Source of the DNA: CAWEPK01 sp963835595
GTDB taxonomy: Bacteria; Desulfobacterota; Syntrophorhabdia; Syntrophorhabdales; WCHB1-27
NCBI GenBank assembly: GCA_963835595.1
Contig: CAWIGL010000002.1
Location: forward strand, 1,922,001 to 1,986,000
Reading direction: 5' to 3'
DNA length: 64,000 nt
In this document: one piece after another, positions 25,225 to 33,564 of the stretch
Numbering within the stretch: the first letter of the stretch is position 1
How the letters are laid out: every line of letters begins with the position of its first letter
Program-made: the position numbers and the translations under genes
Notes under the pieces: generated by a model
The model's database searches: none
Seen by the model: the letters and a program-made list of their open reading frames with translations, nothing else
What the model was told of the DNA's origin: nothing

Positions 25225-27667
25225 ATGATGGAAGATGAAACATTGAAAGTGCCGGAGATACTGCCCCTGCTCCCCGTGCGGGACATGGTCATGCATCCCT
25301 CGGTCACCCTCCCGCTTTTTCTCGGGAGGGAGATGTCGATAAACGCGGTCGAGAAATCGCTGTCCAAGGACAGGCTCATCCTCGTTGCCGCGCAGAAGGA
25401 CCTGACGGACGAGGACCCGCTGCCCGGAAGGATTTATTCGATGGGCGTGGTCTCCCAGGTGATGCGCATGCTGCGCCTTCCCGACGGCAGGATAAAGATA
25501 CTGATCCAGGGGCTTAAAAGGGCGCAGATCGAGGAATACGTCCAGGAGACCCCGACGTTCCTCGTGCGGGTAAAGCCCATCGAGGAGCCGCTCATCACGG
25601 AGATCTCCCTTGAGACGGAGGCCCTCATGCGCTACATCAGGGAGGAGATGGAAAAGGTCGTCTCGATGGGGAGGATGGTCCCCTCCGACGTGCTCCTCGT
25701 CCTCGATACGATAGACGAGCCGGGGCGGTTCGCAGACGTCGCCTGCGCGAACCTCGGCCTCCAGGTCGATAAGGCGCAGGAGATACTTGAGATCGTCGAT
25801 CCCATCGAGAGGCTGCGGAAGCTCTCCGAGATCGTCGGAAAAGAGATCGAGCTTTTGAACATGCAGGCGAAGATACTCTCCCAGGCCAAGGAAGAGATGA
25901 CTAAAAGCCAGAGGGACTACTTCTTGAGGGAGCAGATGAAGGCCATACGCTCCGAGCTGGGCGAGACGGACGAGCGCGACGAGGAGGTCAAGGACCTGCG
26001 CAAGCGGATCAAGAAGGCGAAGATGCCGCGCGAGGTCGAGAAAGAGGCGAAAAAGCAGGTCGAGCGGCTGGAGATGATGCACCCCGACGCGATAGAGTCG
26101 AACATGCTCAGGACCTACATCGAGTGGCTGGTCGAGCTGCCTTGGAGCGTATCGACGAAGGACAACATAGACATAAGAAAGGTGAAGGCCATCCTCGACG
26201 AGGACCACCACGACCTGGAGAAGGTGAAGGAGAGGATACTGGAGTTCCTGAGCGTCATCAAGCTGAAAGGCGAGATGAAGGGCCCCATCCTCTGCTTCGT
26301 CGGCCCCCCTGGCGTAGGGAAGACCTCGCTCGGCAAGAGCATAGCGAGGGCCCTCGGCAGGAGCTTCCAGCGCATGTCGCTCGGCGGCATGAAGGACGAG
26401 GCGGAGATACGGGGCCACAGGAGGACGTACGTCGGCGCCATGCCCGGGCAGGATCATGCAGGGCCTCAAGCAGGGCGGCACGAATAACCCCGTCTTCATG
26501 CTCGACGAGGTGGACAAGATCGGGATGGACTTCAGGGGCGACCCGGCGAGCGCCCTCCTTGAGGTGCTCGACCCGGAGCAGAACGTCGCCTTCAGCGACC
26601 ACTACCTGAACGTCCCCTTCGACCTCTCGAAGGTCATGTTCATCACTACCGCGAACCAGGTGGACACGATCCCCGCGGCGCTCCACGACAGGATGGAGGT
26701 CATAGCCATCCCCGGCTACACGGAGCTTGAGAAGCTGCTCATCGCGAAGCGCCACCTCATCCCGAAGCAGATCAGGGAGAACGGGCTTGAGAAGGGCTAC
26801 CTGCGGTTTACCGATAAGGCGATCACGAAGATCATCACCGAGTACACGAGGGAGGCGGGCCTGCGCAACCTTGAGAGGGAGATAGCGGCAGTGGCCCGGA
26901 AGGTGGCGCGAAAGATCGCGGGCGGCAGCGAGCGGAAGGTGACGGTGACGCCGAACAACCTGCGCAGCCTCCTCGGTCAGCCGAAGTTCCTGCCGGAAAA
27001 CGCGCTCTCGGAAGACATGGTCGGCATCGTGTGCGGCCTGGCCTGGACGGAGGCGGGCGGGGACCTGCTTTTTGTCGAGGCGTCCGGCCGGAAAGGGAAA
27101 AAAGAGCTGATCCTGACCGGAAACATGGGGAACGTGATGAAGGAATCGGCCCAGGCGGCCCTGAGCTACATCAAGACGAGAGGCGAGGCCCTGGGGATCG
27201 ACGACGCCGTATTCGACAATCTCGAATTGCACATCCACGTGCCGCAGGGGGCGATACCGAAGGACGGGCCCTCGGCCGGGATCACGATGGCCGTGGCGAT
27301 GATAAGCGCCCTGACGGGCAGGCCCGTCGACAAGAAGATCGCCATGACGGGGGAGATCACCCTGACGGGCAGGGTCCTGCCCATCGGCGGCCTCAAGGAG
27401 AAGACCCTGGCCGCCCTGCGCGCAGGGATAAGAAGGGTCATCATCCCCGACGGGAACGCAAGGGAGCTTGAGGAGATGCCGCCCTACGTGCGGAGGCGCG
27501 TCAGGTTCCTGCCGGTGAAGGACATGAAAGGGGTGACCGACATCCTTTTTCGGAAGTCCGCAAAGGCGGGGCGAAAGAATCAGCCGGCGAAGGCGGCAAG
27601 CCGCCGCCTGCCGAGGCGCCCGGCCCGCGGTTATGCCGGGCCGCTGTCCGGGCAAGGCGCGCACTAA
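25225..27667 (+). CDS. lon: ATP-dependent protease Lon (frame break)
   Basis: Lon degrades misfolded and regulatory proteins in the cytosol. Repaired length is about 813 residues, as usual. In order: the N-terminal substrate-binding domain (EILPLLPVRDMVMHPSVTLP), a long coiled coil (about 180-290), the AAA+ module with Walker A GPPGVGKTSLGKS and Walker B VFMLDEVDKIG, and the protease domain with catalytic Ser in PKDGPSAGITM and Lys in PIGGLKEKTLA. An extra G in a GGG run near 26448 breaks the frame at GAMPG, and the next frame resumes RIMQGLKQGGTNNPV exactly. The C-terminal 35 residues are a basic tail beyond the usual end. It probably forms an operon with the aminopeptidase and amrS. Confidence 0.93.
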
Positions 27668-27691
27668 CCTATTTATGTGCGGGGGTGGGCC

Positions 27692-28708
27692 GTGAGAGAA
27701 GCCTCGTTCTATGAAAGACGCGAGGGAAAAAAGGCGGCCTGCTTTCTTTGCAGGCACCACTGCCTGATCCCCGACGGCAAAAGGGGCATCTGCTGCGTCA
27801 GGGAGAACCGGGGGGGCACGCTCTACACCCTGGTCTACGGAAACCCGTGCTCGTGGCACGTGGACCCCGTCGAAAAAAAGCCGCTCTACCATTTCTTCCC
27901 AGGCTCCAAGGCATTTTCGATAGCGACGGCCGGCTGCAACTTCCGCTGCCTTCACTGCCAGAACCACGAGATATCCCAGCAGCCCCGCAACTCGGAAAAG
28001 ATCACGGGCTACCCCATCGGCCCGGCGTCAGTGGTCGAGGAGGCGAAGGCGGCAGGGTGCAAGAGCATCTCGTACACGTACACCGAGCCGACCATGTTCT
28101 ACGAGTACGCCTCCGACATCGCGAAGCTGGCGCGAGCCGCCGGCATCCGCAACAACTTCGTGACGAACGGCTATATAGAGGCAAAGCCCCTTGAGGCGAT
28201 AAGCCCGTACCTCGACGCAGCGAATATCGACCTGAAGAGCATGTCGGACGGCTTCTACAGGAAGGTATGCGGCGCGAAGCTGCAAGGGGTGCTCGACTCG
28301 ATAAAGACGTACAAGTCCCTCGGCATCTGGGTCGAGCTTACAACCCTCGTCATCCCAAAATATAACGACAGCGAGGGCGAGTTCGGGCGGATCGCCGCCT
28401 TCATAAGGGACGAGGTGGGCGTCGATACGCCCTGGCACGTGAGCGCCTTCTACCCCACCTACAAGCTGAAGGACAGCTTCCCGACGCCCGCGGAAACGCT
28501 TCTCAAGGCGAGGGAGATAGGTCTTGCGGCCGGGCTGCGGTACGTCTACACAGGCAACATCCCCGGCATAGACGGCGAGCACACCTACTGCTATGCGTGC
28601 AAGAAGCCGGTCATAATGAGGTCTGGCTTCACGGTCACCCGGTACGACCTCGAAGACGGCCATTGCCGGTTCTGCAAGACGAAGATCGACGGCGTCTTTG
28701 ACGGATAA
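27692..28708 (+). CDS. amrS: AmmeMemoRadiSam-system radical SAM enzyme
   Basis: A radical SAM protein of the AmrS family, found with AmmeMemo partner genes (not visible in this window). The N-terminus has a cysteine pair pattern CFLCRHHCLI near residue 17 and GICCVRENRGG, typical of the family. The radical SAM motif is CNFRCLHCQNHEISQ near residue 85. VHIP-type markers KSISYTYTEPTMFYEYA and PTYKLKDSFPTP follow, and a C-terminal CYACKKPVIMRSGF adds two more cysteines. A GTG at 27692 is the preferred start (VREASFYERRE matches the family). A GTG 15 bases earlier is possible. It starts 24 bases after lon, so co-transcription is likely. Its reaction is not established. Confidence 0.88.
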   Translation: MREASFYERREGKKAACFLCRHHCLIPDGKRGICCVRENRGGTLYTLVYGNPCSWHVDPVEKKPLYHFFPGSKAFSIATAGCNFRCLHCQNHEISQQPRNSEKITGYPIGPASVVEEAKAAGCKSISYTYTEPTMFYEYASDIAKLARAAGIRNNFVTNGYIEAKPLEAISPYLDAANIDLKSMSDGFYRKVCGAKLQGVLDSIKTYKSLGIWVELTTLVIPKYNDSEGEFGRIAAFIRDEVGVDTPWHVSAFYPTYKLKDSFPTPAETLLKAREIGLAAGLRYVYTGNIPGIDGEHTYCYACKKPVIMRSGFTVTRYDLEDGHCRFCKTKIDGVFDG

Positions 28709-28863
28709 TGGGACCGGGCATAGACGGCTTTCAGGGAAAGGGCGACCGGGCTAAGGGTGCGGAATGACGCAGAATCTCCCTCTCTTGAGACATTTTAGGA
28801 TCTTGTTCTCCGTCCCCATACTGTTATTTAGAGTTTACGGCCTTTAATTGTCAACTCCAGCGG

Positions 28864-30243
28864 TCACATTTTTTTTATCGGGGACGGAGGGGGCGGGAGG
28901 TAGCTTAAGAATTTGTCGCGCTTGGAATATTGGGACGAGACATCGACGTCCGCAAGGCCCTTCTTGATGAGGTGGGCGTTCAGGAAGGTCTTGTTTTTGA
29001 GATAGAGGTAGCGCGGCCTGGCTGCGGGTGCGGCGGAAGCGCCGGAGGCGGGAGCTTCGCCGCTGTCGGCGGTAGCGGCGGCAGAGCTGTTCTCTGCGGC
29101 TGCCGCATCAGCCCCTGCCTCTCCTTCGGTCTTCAGGTAAACCCTCTGGTTCTTCGTCGCCTCCTCAAGGAAGGCGATGGCCGCCCTGTCCGTCAGCCCG
29201 TTGCTCCTGACGCCTATCAGCCTGACGACATCGCCGTTGGAGAGCACCACTTCTTCAGGGCTGCGCACCTCCTTCACCGAATATAACTCGCGCCTCTTCG
29301 GCTTTGCTGCGGTGACCCTCGACCCGAAGTCCTTCTCCCTGGGGTCCACCCGGCGGACGACCGCCACGGGGTCCCTGAACATGTAAGGGAGCCTTGCGTA
29401 CAGCTCGTCCCTCGGCGGGAGCGTCCCTTTTTGCTCGACGATCCTGAACGACCCCGCATGGATAAGGGCGTCTAGGCCGAGCTTTTCTTCGATGATGGGC
29501 AGGGTGTCCCGGTTGATCTCGTAGCCTATCGAGTTCCTCCCCGTCCGCTCGGCGGCAAGCGTCGTCGTGCCGCTGCCCAGGAACGGGTCGAGGACGGTCT
29601 CGCCCGCGAAGCTGAACATCCTGATGAGCCGCCGGGGGACCTCTTCGGGGAAGACCGCGAGGTGCCTGCCCTGCTTGTCCCCAGGCAGCCGCCAGTGGCC
29701 GGCGAAATAGATATTCCACTCCTCCGCCGTGATCTTCGAGGCCAGCTTGGCTTCGTTCGACACGGCAGGCGGCTCCCCTCCCTTCTTGAATATGAGGATC
29801 GACTCATAGTCGAGCTTGACGACCCCGTTTCTCGGGTACCCGTAGGAGCCCATGATGCTCGCGCCGCCCGTCGTGTTGCAGGTGGTCACTTTCTGCCATA
29901 TGACCGCGCCCATGAAATCGAAGCCGATGGTCTCACAGAACCGGATGGCTTCCGCCCTGATCGGGATGATCTTGTACCGCCCGTAAAAAACGGAGCGGGC
30001 GAACTGGTCGCCCAGGACGACGCACAGCCTGCACCCCCCGTGGAGCACGCGGGCGCACTCCATCCAGACGCAGTTCAGGTTGTTGATGTAGTCTTCGTAG
30101 GAGTCGTCGAAGCCGATCTGCCCGGCCGCGCCGTAGTCCTTCAACTGCCAGTACGGGGGCGATGTCACGATCAGTTGGACGGACTCGGAATCCACCTCCC
30201 GCATCTGCCTCGAATCCCCAAGGATGATCGTATGGGCGCCCAT
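28864..30243 (-). CDS. Orphan DNA methyltransferase with C-terminal nuclease-like domain
   Basis: A 459-residue amino-methyltransferase (N4-cytosine/N6-adenine type, beta-like order). The catalytic motif TSPPYW is at residues 27-32 and the SAM-binding DPFLGSG at 219-225, so motif IV precedes motif I. From about residue 330 a different domain begins: VVLSNGDVVRLIGV, AIAFLEEATKNQRVYLK, an Ala/Glu/Ser-rich insertion, then PRYLYLKNKTFLNAHLI and KKGLADVD. This pattern resembles a staphylococcal-nuclease-type OB fold, but the usual catalytic DTPE position reads RSNG, so it is probably not active. The ATG at 30243 follows AAGGAG. No restriction endonuclease gene is nearby. Base and target specificity are unknown. 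Confidence 0.82.
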   Translation of the reverse strand: MGAHTIILGDSRQMREVDSESVQLIVTSPPYWQLKDYGAAGQIGFDDSYEDYINNLNCVWMECARVLHGGCRLCVVLGDQFARSVFYGRYKIIPIRAEAIRFCETIGFDFMGAVIWQKVTTCNTTGGASIMGSYGYPRNGVVKLDYESILIFKKGGEPPAVSNEAKLASKITAEEWNIYFAGHWRLPGDKQGRHLAVFPEEVPRRLIRMFSFAGETVLDPFLGSGTTTLAAERTGRNSIGYEINRDTLPIIEEKLGLDALIHAGSFRIVEQKGTLPPRDELYARLPYMFRDPVAVVRRVDPREKDFGSRVTAAKPKRRELYSVKEVRSPEEVVLSNGDVVRLIGVRSNGLTDRAAIAFLEEATKNQRVYLKTEGEAGADAAAAENSSAAATADSGEAPASGASAAPAARPRYLYLKNKTFLNAHLIKKGLADVDVSSQYSKRDKFLSYLPPPPSPIKKM

Positions 30244-30349
30244 CGGTCTCCTTATCCGCCTGCAACTCTCGCTATTATATGAAAAACGGAGAGGAAAGTA
30301 AAAAATAAAGATACCGGGGCGCACGGGTGACGCGCCTTTCAAAAAAGTG

Positions 30350-30378
30350 TTGTAAAATGTAATTTTCCGCTTTACAAT
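30350..30378 (+). promoter_or_regulatory. higBA promoter with overlapping inverted-repeat operator
   Basis: TTGTAA (30350-30355) and TACAAT (30373-30378) are 17 bases apart. The inverted repeat TTGTAAA/TTTACAA (30350-30356 and 30371-30377) overlaps both promoter boxes and is a natural operator for autorepression by HigA. The expected transcription start falls next to the ATG at 30386, and no ribosome site fits in between. Confidence 0.6.
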
Positions 30379-30385
30379 ATAGTAG

Positions 30386-30664
30386 ATGATTAAGAGTTTC
30401 CGGAGCAAGGGCCTGCAACTGTTATTCGAGGATGACGACGGCAGGAAATTGCCTGCCGATATGCTGGCCCGGATCAGGCTCATTCTCTCCGTCTTGCACG
30501 CGGCATCGAGCATAGAAGGGATGGATGTGCCTACCTTCCGGCTGCATCCCCTTAAAGGCGCGTTGAAAGGTCATTTTGCAGTAACGGTCAGGGCCAATTG
30601 GAGAATAACGTTTCGTTTCGACGGAGGAGACGTCTTCGACGTTGACTTCGTTGATTATCATTAA
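30386..30664 (+). CDS. higB: HigB-type toxin (RelE/ParE superfamily mRNA interferase)
   Basis: A 92-residue toxin of the HigB/RelE fold. It starts MIKSFRSKGLQLLFEDDDG, has the conserved RLHPLKGALKGHFAVTVRANWRI-type strand (seen in two blocks, RLHPLKGALKGHFAV and RANWRITFRF), and ends with DVFDVDFVDYH, with the family tail YH. In this family the toxin gene comes first and cuts mRNA at the ribosome. The antitoxin gene follows 14 bases later. The start codon lies about eight bases from the predicted -10 box, so the mRNA may be leaderless. It is divergent from the methyltransferase gene. Confidence 0.9.
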   Translation: MIKSFRSKGLQLLFEDDDGRKLPADMLARIRLILSVLHAASSIEGMDVPTFRLHPLKGALKGHFAVTVRANWRITFRFDGGDVFDVDFVDYH

Positions 30665-30678
30665 AGGAGGTATGAACC

Positions 30679-30975
30679 ATGGAGATGAAACATCCCGTGC
30701 ATCCCGGCGCTCTCGTGGCAGAGTGCCTCGCGGAGCTTGGTTTAAGCGTTGCGGAAGCTGCAAAAGGCCTCGGCGTTACCCGCCAGCAGCTTCATAACGT
30801 GATAGCAGGCCGCAGCAGCGTTACGCCGGAAATGGCGGTACGTTTCGAGAAGGCTTTCGGGAGCACGGCCGACACCTGGCTGCGCATGCAGACGAATTTC
30901 GACCTCGCACAGGTACGTAAGAGGGCGGACAAGATAGCGGTGTCCCGCCTTGCCCCGAAGGTTGCCGCCAAATAG
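30679..30975 (+). CDS. higA: HigA-type antitoxin (HTH, VapI family)
   Basis: A 98-residue antitoxin with one helix-turn-helix of the Xre type: LSVAEAAKGLGVTRQQLHNVIAGRSSVTPEMAVR, given here in blocks, centred on residues 25-50. The beginning KHPVHPGALVAECLAELG and the tail TADTWLRMQTNFDLAQVR are typical of HigA/VapI proteins. It neutralises HigB and should repress the shared promoter. The site AAAGGAGG directly precedes its start, in contrast to higB, which favours higher antitoxin synthesis. Start and length are standard. Confidence 0.92.
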   Translation: MEMKHPVHPGALVAECLAELGLSVAEAAKGLGVTRQQLHNVIAGRSSVTPEMAVRFEKAFGSTADTWLRMQTNFDLAQVRKRADKIAVSRLAPKVAAK

Positions 30976-31055
30976 CAATTTATCTTGCATTGGGCAGGCG
31001 CGGGGTGATAGAGAAATAGCATACCGACTGAAACGTTGCGTGAAAGGGAGGCCCC

Positions 31056-32042
31056 ATGAAAAGACTGGTCCTCGTTTCCTTGCTGGCCGCCGTCGTCCTG
31101 TGCGGCTCAAACGATACGGCATTCGCCAAGAAGCCGGTGACGCTTAAGTTTGCCGAGATCCATGACGCCAATTACCCCACGACGCTGGGGGATTTCGAGA
31201 TCGCCAAGCTCGTAAAGCAGAGGACGAAGGGCAAGGTCGTCATCGAGGTATACGATAGCATGAAGCTCGGCGACGAGGCGGCGGTCATCAAGAAGGTGCA
31301 GGAGGGGGAGATCGACCTGACCAGGATCAACATCGGCCCGGTCACGAAGTATGTCCCGACCCTCAATGCGTTCCTCATGCCGTATATCTTCAGGGACACG
31401 GACCACCTGCTCGAAGTCATCAACGGGGAGGTGGGGGACGACGTCCTCAAATCGGTCGAAAGGGGCGCCTTTATCGGCTTCGGGTGGTTTGACGGCGGCA
31501 CGAGGAACTTCTACACGAAAAGGCCGATCAGGACCCCGGCAGACATCAAAGGTATGAAGATACGTACCCTGCAAAGCCAGTTGATGGTGGCGATGATCGA
31601 CGCCTTCGGCGCAATCGCCGTCCCCATGCCCCACGGCGAAACGTACGCGGCCCTCGCAAGCGGCGCGATCGACGGGGCGGAGAACAACTACCCGACCTAC
31701 GACGAGACGAACCATTACCGGTTGGCGAGGTATTTCCTCCAGGACGAGCACACCAGAAGCCCGGACATCATCATAGGCAGCCTGAAATCCCTGGCGGCGA
31801 AGCTCTCCCCTGAAGATATAGAGATCATCAAGAAGGCCGCGAGGGACGCCCAGGCCATGCAGTTTAAGCTCTGGGCCGAGACGGTGACGAAAGCGAAAAA
31901 CAAGGTGATCGCAGCCGGCTGCTCCGTCTCCGTCCCGACAGCATCGCAGAGACAGGCATTTGTGGATGCGGTGAAGCCGATCTACGATAGCCAGCCGAAG
32001 GAGATAAAGGAGTTGGTGAATAGGATCAAAGAAGTGCGGTAA
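31056..32042 (+). CDS. TRAP transporter substrate-binding protein (DctP family), orphan
   Basis: A 328-residue periplasmic binding protein. Residues 1-24 are a signal peptide ending in AFA before KKPVTLKFAE. The DctP features are HDANYPTTLGDFEIAKLV, GEIDLTRINIGPVT near 90, GWFDGGTRNFYTKRPIRTP near 148 with the carboxylate-binding Arg, and MPHGETYAALASGAIDGAENN near 190. Such proteins deliver organic acids to a DctQM membrane pair, but neither partner is in the window, so the gene is an orphan here. It follows higA by 80 bases on the same strand but has its own ribosome site GGGAGG. The ligand is likely a carboxylate. Which one cannot be said. Confidence 0.87.
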   Translation: MKRLVLVSLLAAVVLCGSNDTAFAKKPVTLKFAEIHDANYPTTLGDFEIAKLVKQRTKGKVVIEVYDSMKLGDEAAVIKKVQEGEIDLTRINIGPVTKYVPTLNAFLMPYIFRDTDHLLEVINGEVGDDVLKSVERGAFIGFGWFDGGTRNFYTKRPIRTPADIKGMKIRTLQSQLMVAMIDAFGAIAVPMPHGETYAALASGAIDGAENNYPTYDETNHYRLARYFLQDEHTRSPDIIIGSLKSLAAKLSPEDIEIIKKAARDAQAMQFKLWAETVTKAKNKVIAAGCSVSVPTASQRQAFVDAVKPIYDSQPKEIKELVNRIKEVR

Positions 32043-32082
32043 GCTTCACCTGGGGGGATCGCGTCCGGGCGCTTTTTGCGCC

Positions 32083-32165
32083 TAATGCGGGCGACTCGTC
32101 GGCGCAGCGTGCTCACGTACACAAACAGTACGCTCCGCCGCGCACTCTCCTCGTCTACGCATTAT
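32083..32165. repeat. Imperfect palindrome in the gap after the dctP gene
   Basis: GCGCAGCGTGCTCACGTAC and, after ACAAACA, GTACGCTCCGCCGCGC pair with a few mismatches. No function is apparent. The gap 32043-32568 otherwise holds the second hairpin at 32275-32366 and no recognisable gene. A low-quality frame across it has no family. Confidence 0.5.
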
Positions 32166-32274
32166 TCATCAAAAATCGCCTCGGCCGAATAGACTCCCGT
32201 CCGGCCCCATGTCCTTCTTCCGTGATTCAAGAACCAGCGAATTGTCGCTATCAAAAAATCTTTAAGAGAGCTAT

Positions 32275-32366
32275 GGGTATGTTCTTCACTTCTTTCACTG
32301 ACATGGGAAATGTGCTGAAGCCGTTTTTAGGCGGACAGGCAAGTGAAAGAAGTGAAGAACGTACCC
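32275..32366. repeat. 25-bp inverted repeat with 42-base loop
   Basis: GGGTATGTTCTTCACTTCTTTCACT (written as two blocks GGGTATGTTCTTCACT and TCTTTCACT) at 32275-32299 is complementary, with one mismatch, to the stretch at 32342-32366 ending GAAGAACGTACCC. The loop contains GCCGTTTTTAGGC-like sequence. Composition is AT-richer than the surroundings. It may be the end of a mobile element or a small RNA hairpin. Confidence 0.7.
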
Positions 32367-32507
32367 AGCGCCTCGGCGCCTTGCCGGTGAACATCGTCCC
32401 GTCGAAGTCATTCTTCTGCAGCGCGAATGCTTCACATGGCCCGCGGAGATGGAACTTCAACCACCAGAAGATAGGCTGATGCTCCAATGGTATTGCCTGA
32501 ATAATTC

Positions 32508-32544
32508 TTGACACAAGACTCCGATCAGTCTAATCTATTAGAAT
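32508..32544 (+). promoter_or_regulatory. Promoter and palindrome of the SeqA-like gene, with an internal GATC
   Basis: TTGACA at 32508-32513 is followed 17 bases later by TAATCT (or by TAGAAT at 32539-32544). A palindrome TCTAAT-CT-ATTAGA spans 32529-32542. A GATC site lies at 32523-32526 in the spacer and another at 32577-32580 in the third codon region. GATC is the site bound by E. coli SeqA when hemimethylated, so autoregulation is conceivable. Confidence 0.5.
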
Positions 32545-32568
32545 AATCTAAACTAAGGAGGATACGCC

Positions 32569-33045
32569 ATGAGAACGATCAAGATTGAAGACGACGTGTA
32601 TGAATACCTGTTGCGCAAAGCAGTGTACATTGGGGAAAACGCTTCAGAAATCTTGAGGAGGCTCTTAGACATCGGGACAAAACGGGAAATGACCTATACA
32701 GGCAGTCAGCTTTCAGAATGTCTTAATGACCCTCACTTTAGGGGCCAACGAGATGTTGTCGGAAAATTCTTGTATATTTTGAGCCACGTTTACAAAGAGA
32801 AGCGGAACGAGTTTGTGGAAAAGATACCGAAGTTGTCAGGGAGACGACGACTATATTTTGCGGATAGTAAGCACAAACTTGAAGAAACAGGAAAGAGCGT
32901 AAATGCCAAGCCTATACCTGATTCTCCTTACTGGGTAGTAACAAATAACTCCACGGTCACCAAGAAAGATATCCTGAAGGATGTGCTGAAAAGGCTGGAT
33001 TATGACCAGGCTGCCATCGACCAGGTTGTTCGGGCGTTATCATAA
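32569..33045 (+). CDS. SeqA-like protein
   Basis: A 158-residue protein that aligns along its whole length with E. coli SeqA, the negative regulator of replication initiation that binds hemimethylated GATC. The N-terminal oligomerisation part MRTIKIEDDVYEYLLRKA and IGENASEILRRLLDIG matches the SeqA start (IGESASDILRRML). The DNA-binding part shows SGRRRLYFAD (R92, R94 at the SeqA R116/R118 positions) and PYWVVTNNSTVTKK (N126 at the N150 position, Ser at N152). The linker is shorter than in E. coli (181 residues). AAGGAGG precedes the ATG. SeqA is best known from Gammaproteobacteria, so its presence here in AT-richer DNA suggests transfer. Whether it binds GATC is untested. Confidence 0.82.
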   Translation: MRTIKIEDDVYEYLLRKAVYIGENASEILRRLLDIGTKREMTYTGSQLSECLNDPHFRGQRDVVGKFLYILSHVYKEKRNEFVEKIPKLSGRRRLYFADSKHKLEETGKSVNAKPIPDSPYWVVTNNSTVTKKDILKDVLKRLDYDQAAIDQVVRALS

Positions 33046-33106
33046 GCCCAGATAAACTTGAAGATTAAGCAGAAGGGGCATCGACCCACAACAGGAGGAG
33101 TTTATT

Positions 33107-33343
33107 ATGATAATAGGACCTGAGGATCTTCGGGCCATGTCCGATGATCAAATTTATGAAAGTATGTTGAGCGGGACGTTCAATTCCGATCACTACAATC
33201 ACTGTGTAACCATTCTCAATTTGAGGTTTTCCCAACGTCTTTCCTTATTCACCAGGCGGTTGGTACTTGCGACCTGGGCTCTGGCTTTTGTCAGCTTGGC
33301 GCTCGTAGTAAGCACGATCATTGCTCTGTTTGGAAAGACCTGA
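33107..33343 (+). CDS. Small membrane protein of unknown function
   Basis: A 78-residue protein starting MIIGPEDLRAMSDDQIYESM, with a soluble first half and one membrane helix near the C-terminus (LVLATWALAFVSLALVVST, about residues 51-72). The site AGGAGG lies eight bases before the ATG. It follows the SeqA-like gene by 61 bases on the same strand and shares its AT-richer composition, so the two may be co-transcribed. No family is recognised. The gene looks real because of the ribosome site and the clear helix. Confidence 0.6.
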   Translation: MIIGPEDLRAMSDDQIYESMLSGTFNSDHYNHCVTILNLRFSQRLSLFTRRLVLATWALAFVSLALVVSTIIALFGKT

Positions 33344-33428
33344 ACGACCTTCGCGCAACGGGACAACACAGCCACGGCTGGTCGGCCCGCCAATCACCTT
33401 GCAGGTGAAGTATATAGCGCCCTTACTC

Positions 33429-33555
33429 CGGCCGGAGGAAATTTCGATGATAGGCGCCGTGATCGAAGGGCCGCACACCGGAGCATACTTTTTGTGTATG
33501 TGAAGATGTTGCGGGCCTGAGAGGCAGACGCATGGCGCGGAATTAACCTGGCCGG
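33429..33555. repeat. Long imperfect palindrome, structured element copy 2
   Basis: The ends CCGGCCGG and CTGGCCGG frame the element, GGAGGAAATTTCGATG and GCGCGGAATTAACC are shared with copy 1, and the central hairpin is CATAC-TTTTTGT-GTATG. Between them, AGGGCCGCA pairs with TGCGGGCCT with one mismatch, a stem different in sequence from that of copy 1. Confidence 0.7.
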
Positions 33556-33564
33556 TTGGTAATG

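Noticed and set aside
24838..26517. A 559-codon minus-strand frame over the aminopeptidase and lon
   Set aside because: It is antisense to two well-recognised genes and shows no domain.
28709..28863. A gene or RNA in the gap between amrS and the methyltransferase
   Set aside because: Only 155 bases with no frame, no hairpin of note and no RNA motif.
32222..32514. Possible small genes on both strands over the long inverted repeat
   Set aside because: Neither frame has a ribosome site or a recognisable domain, and both run through the hairpin arms.
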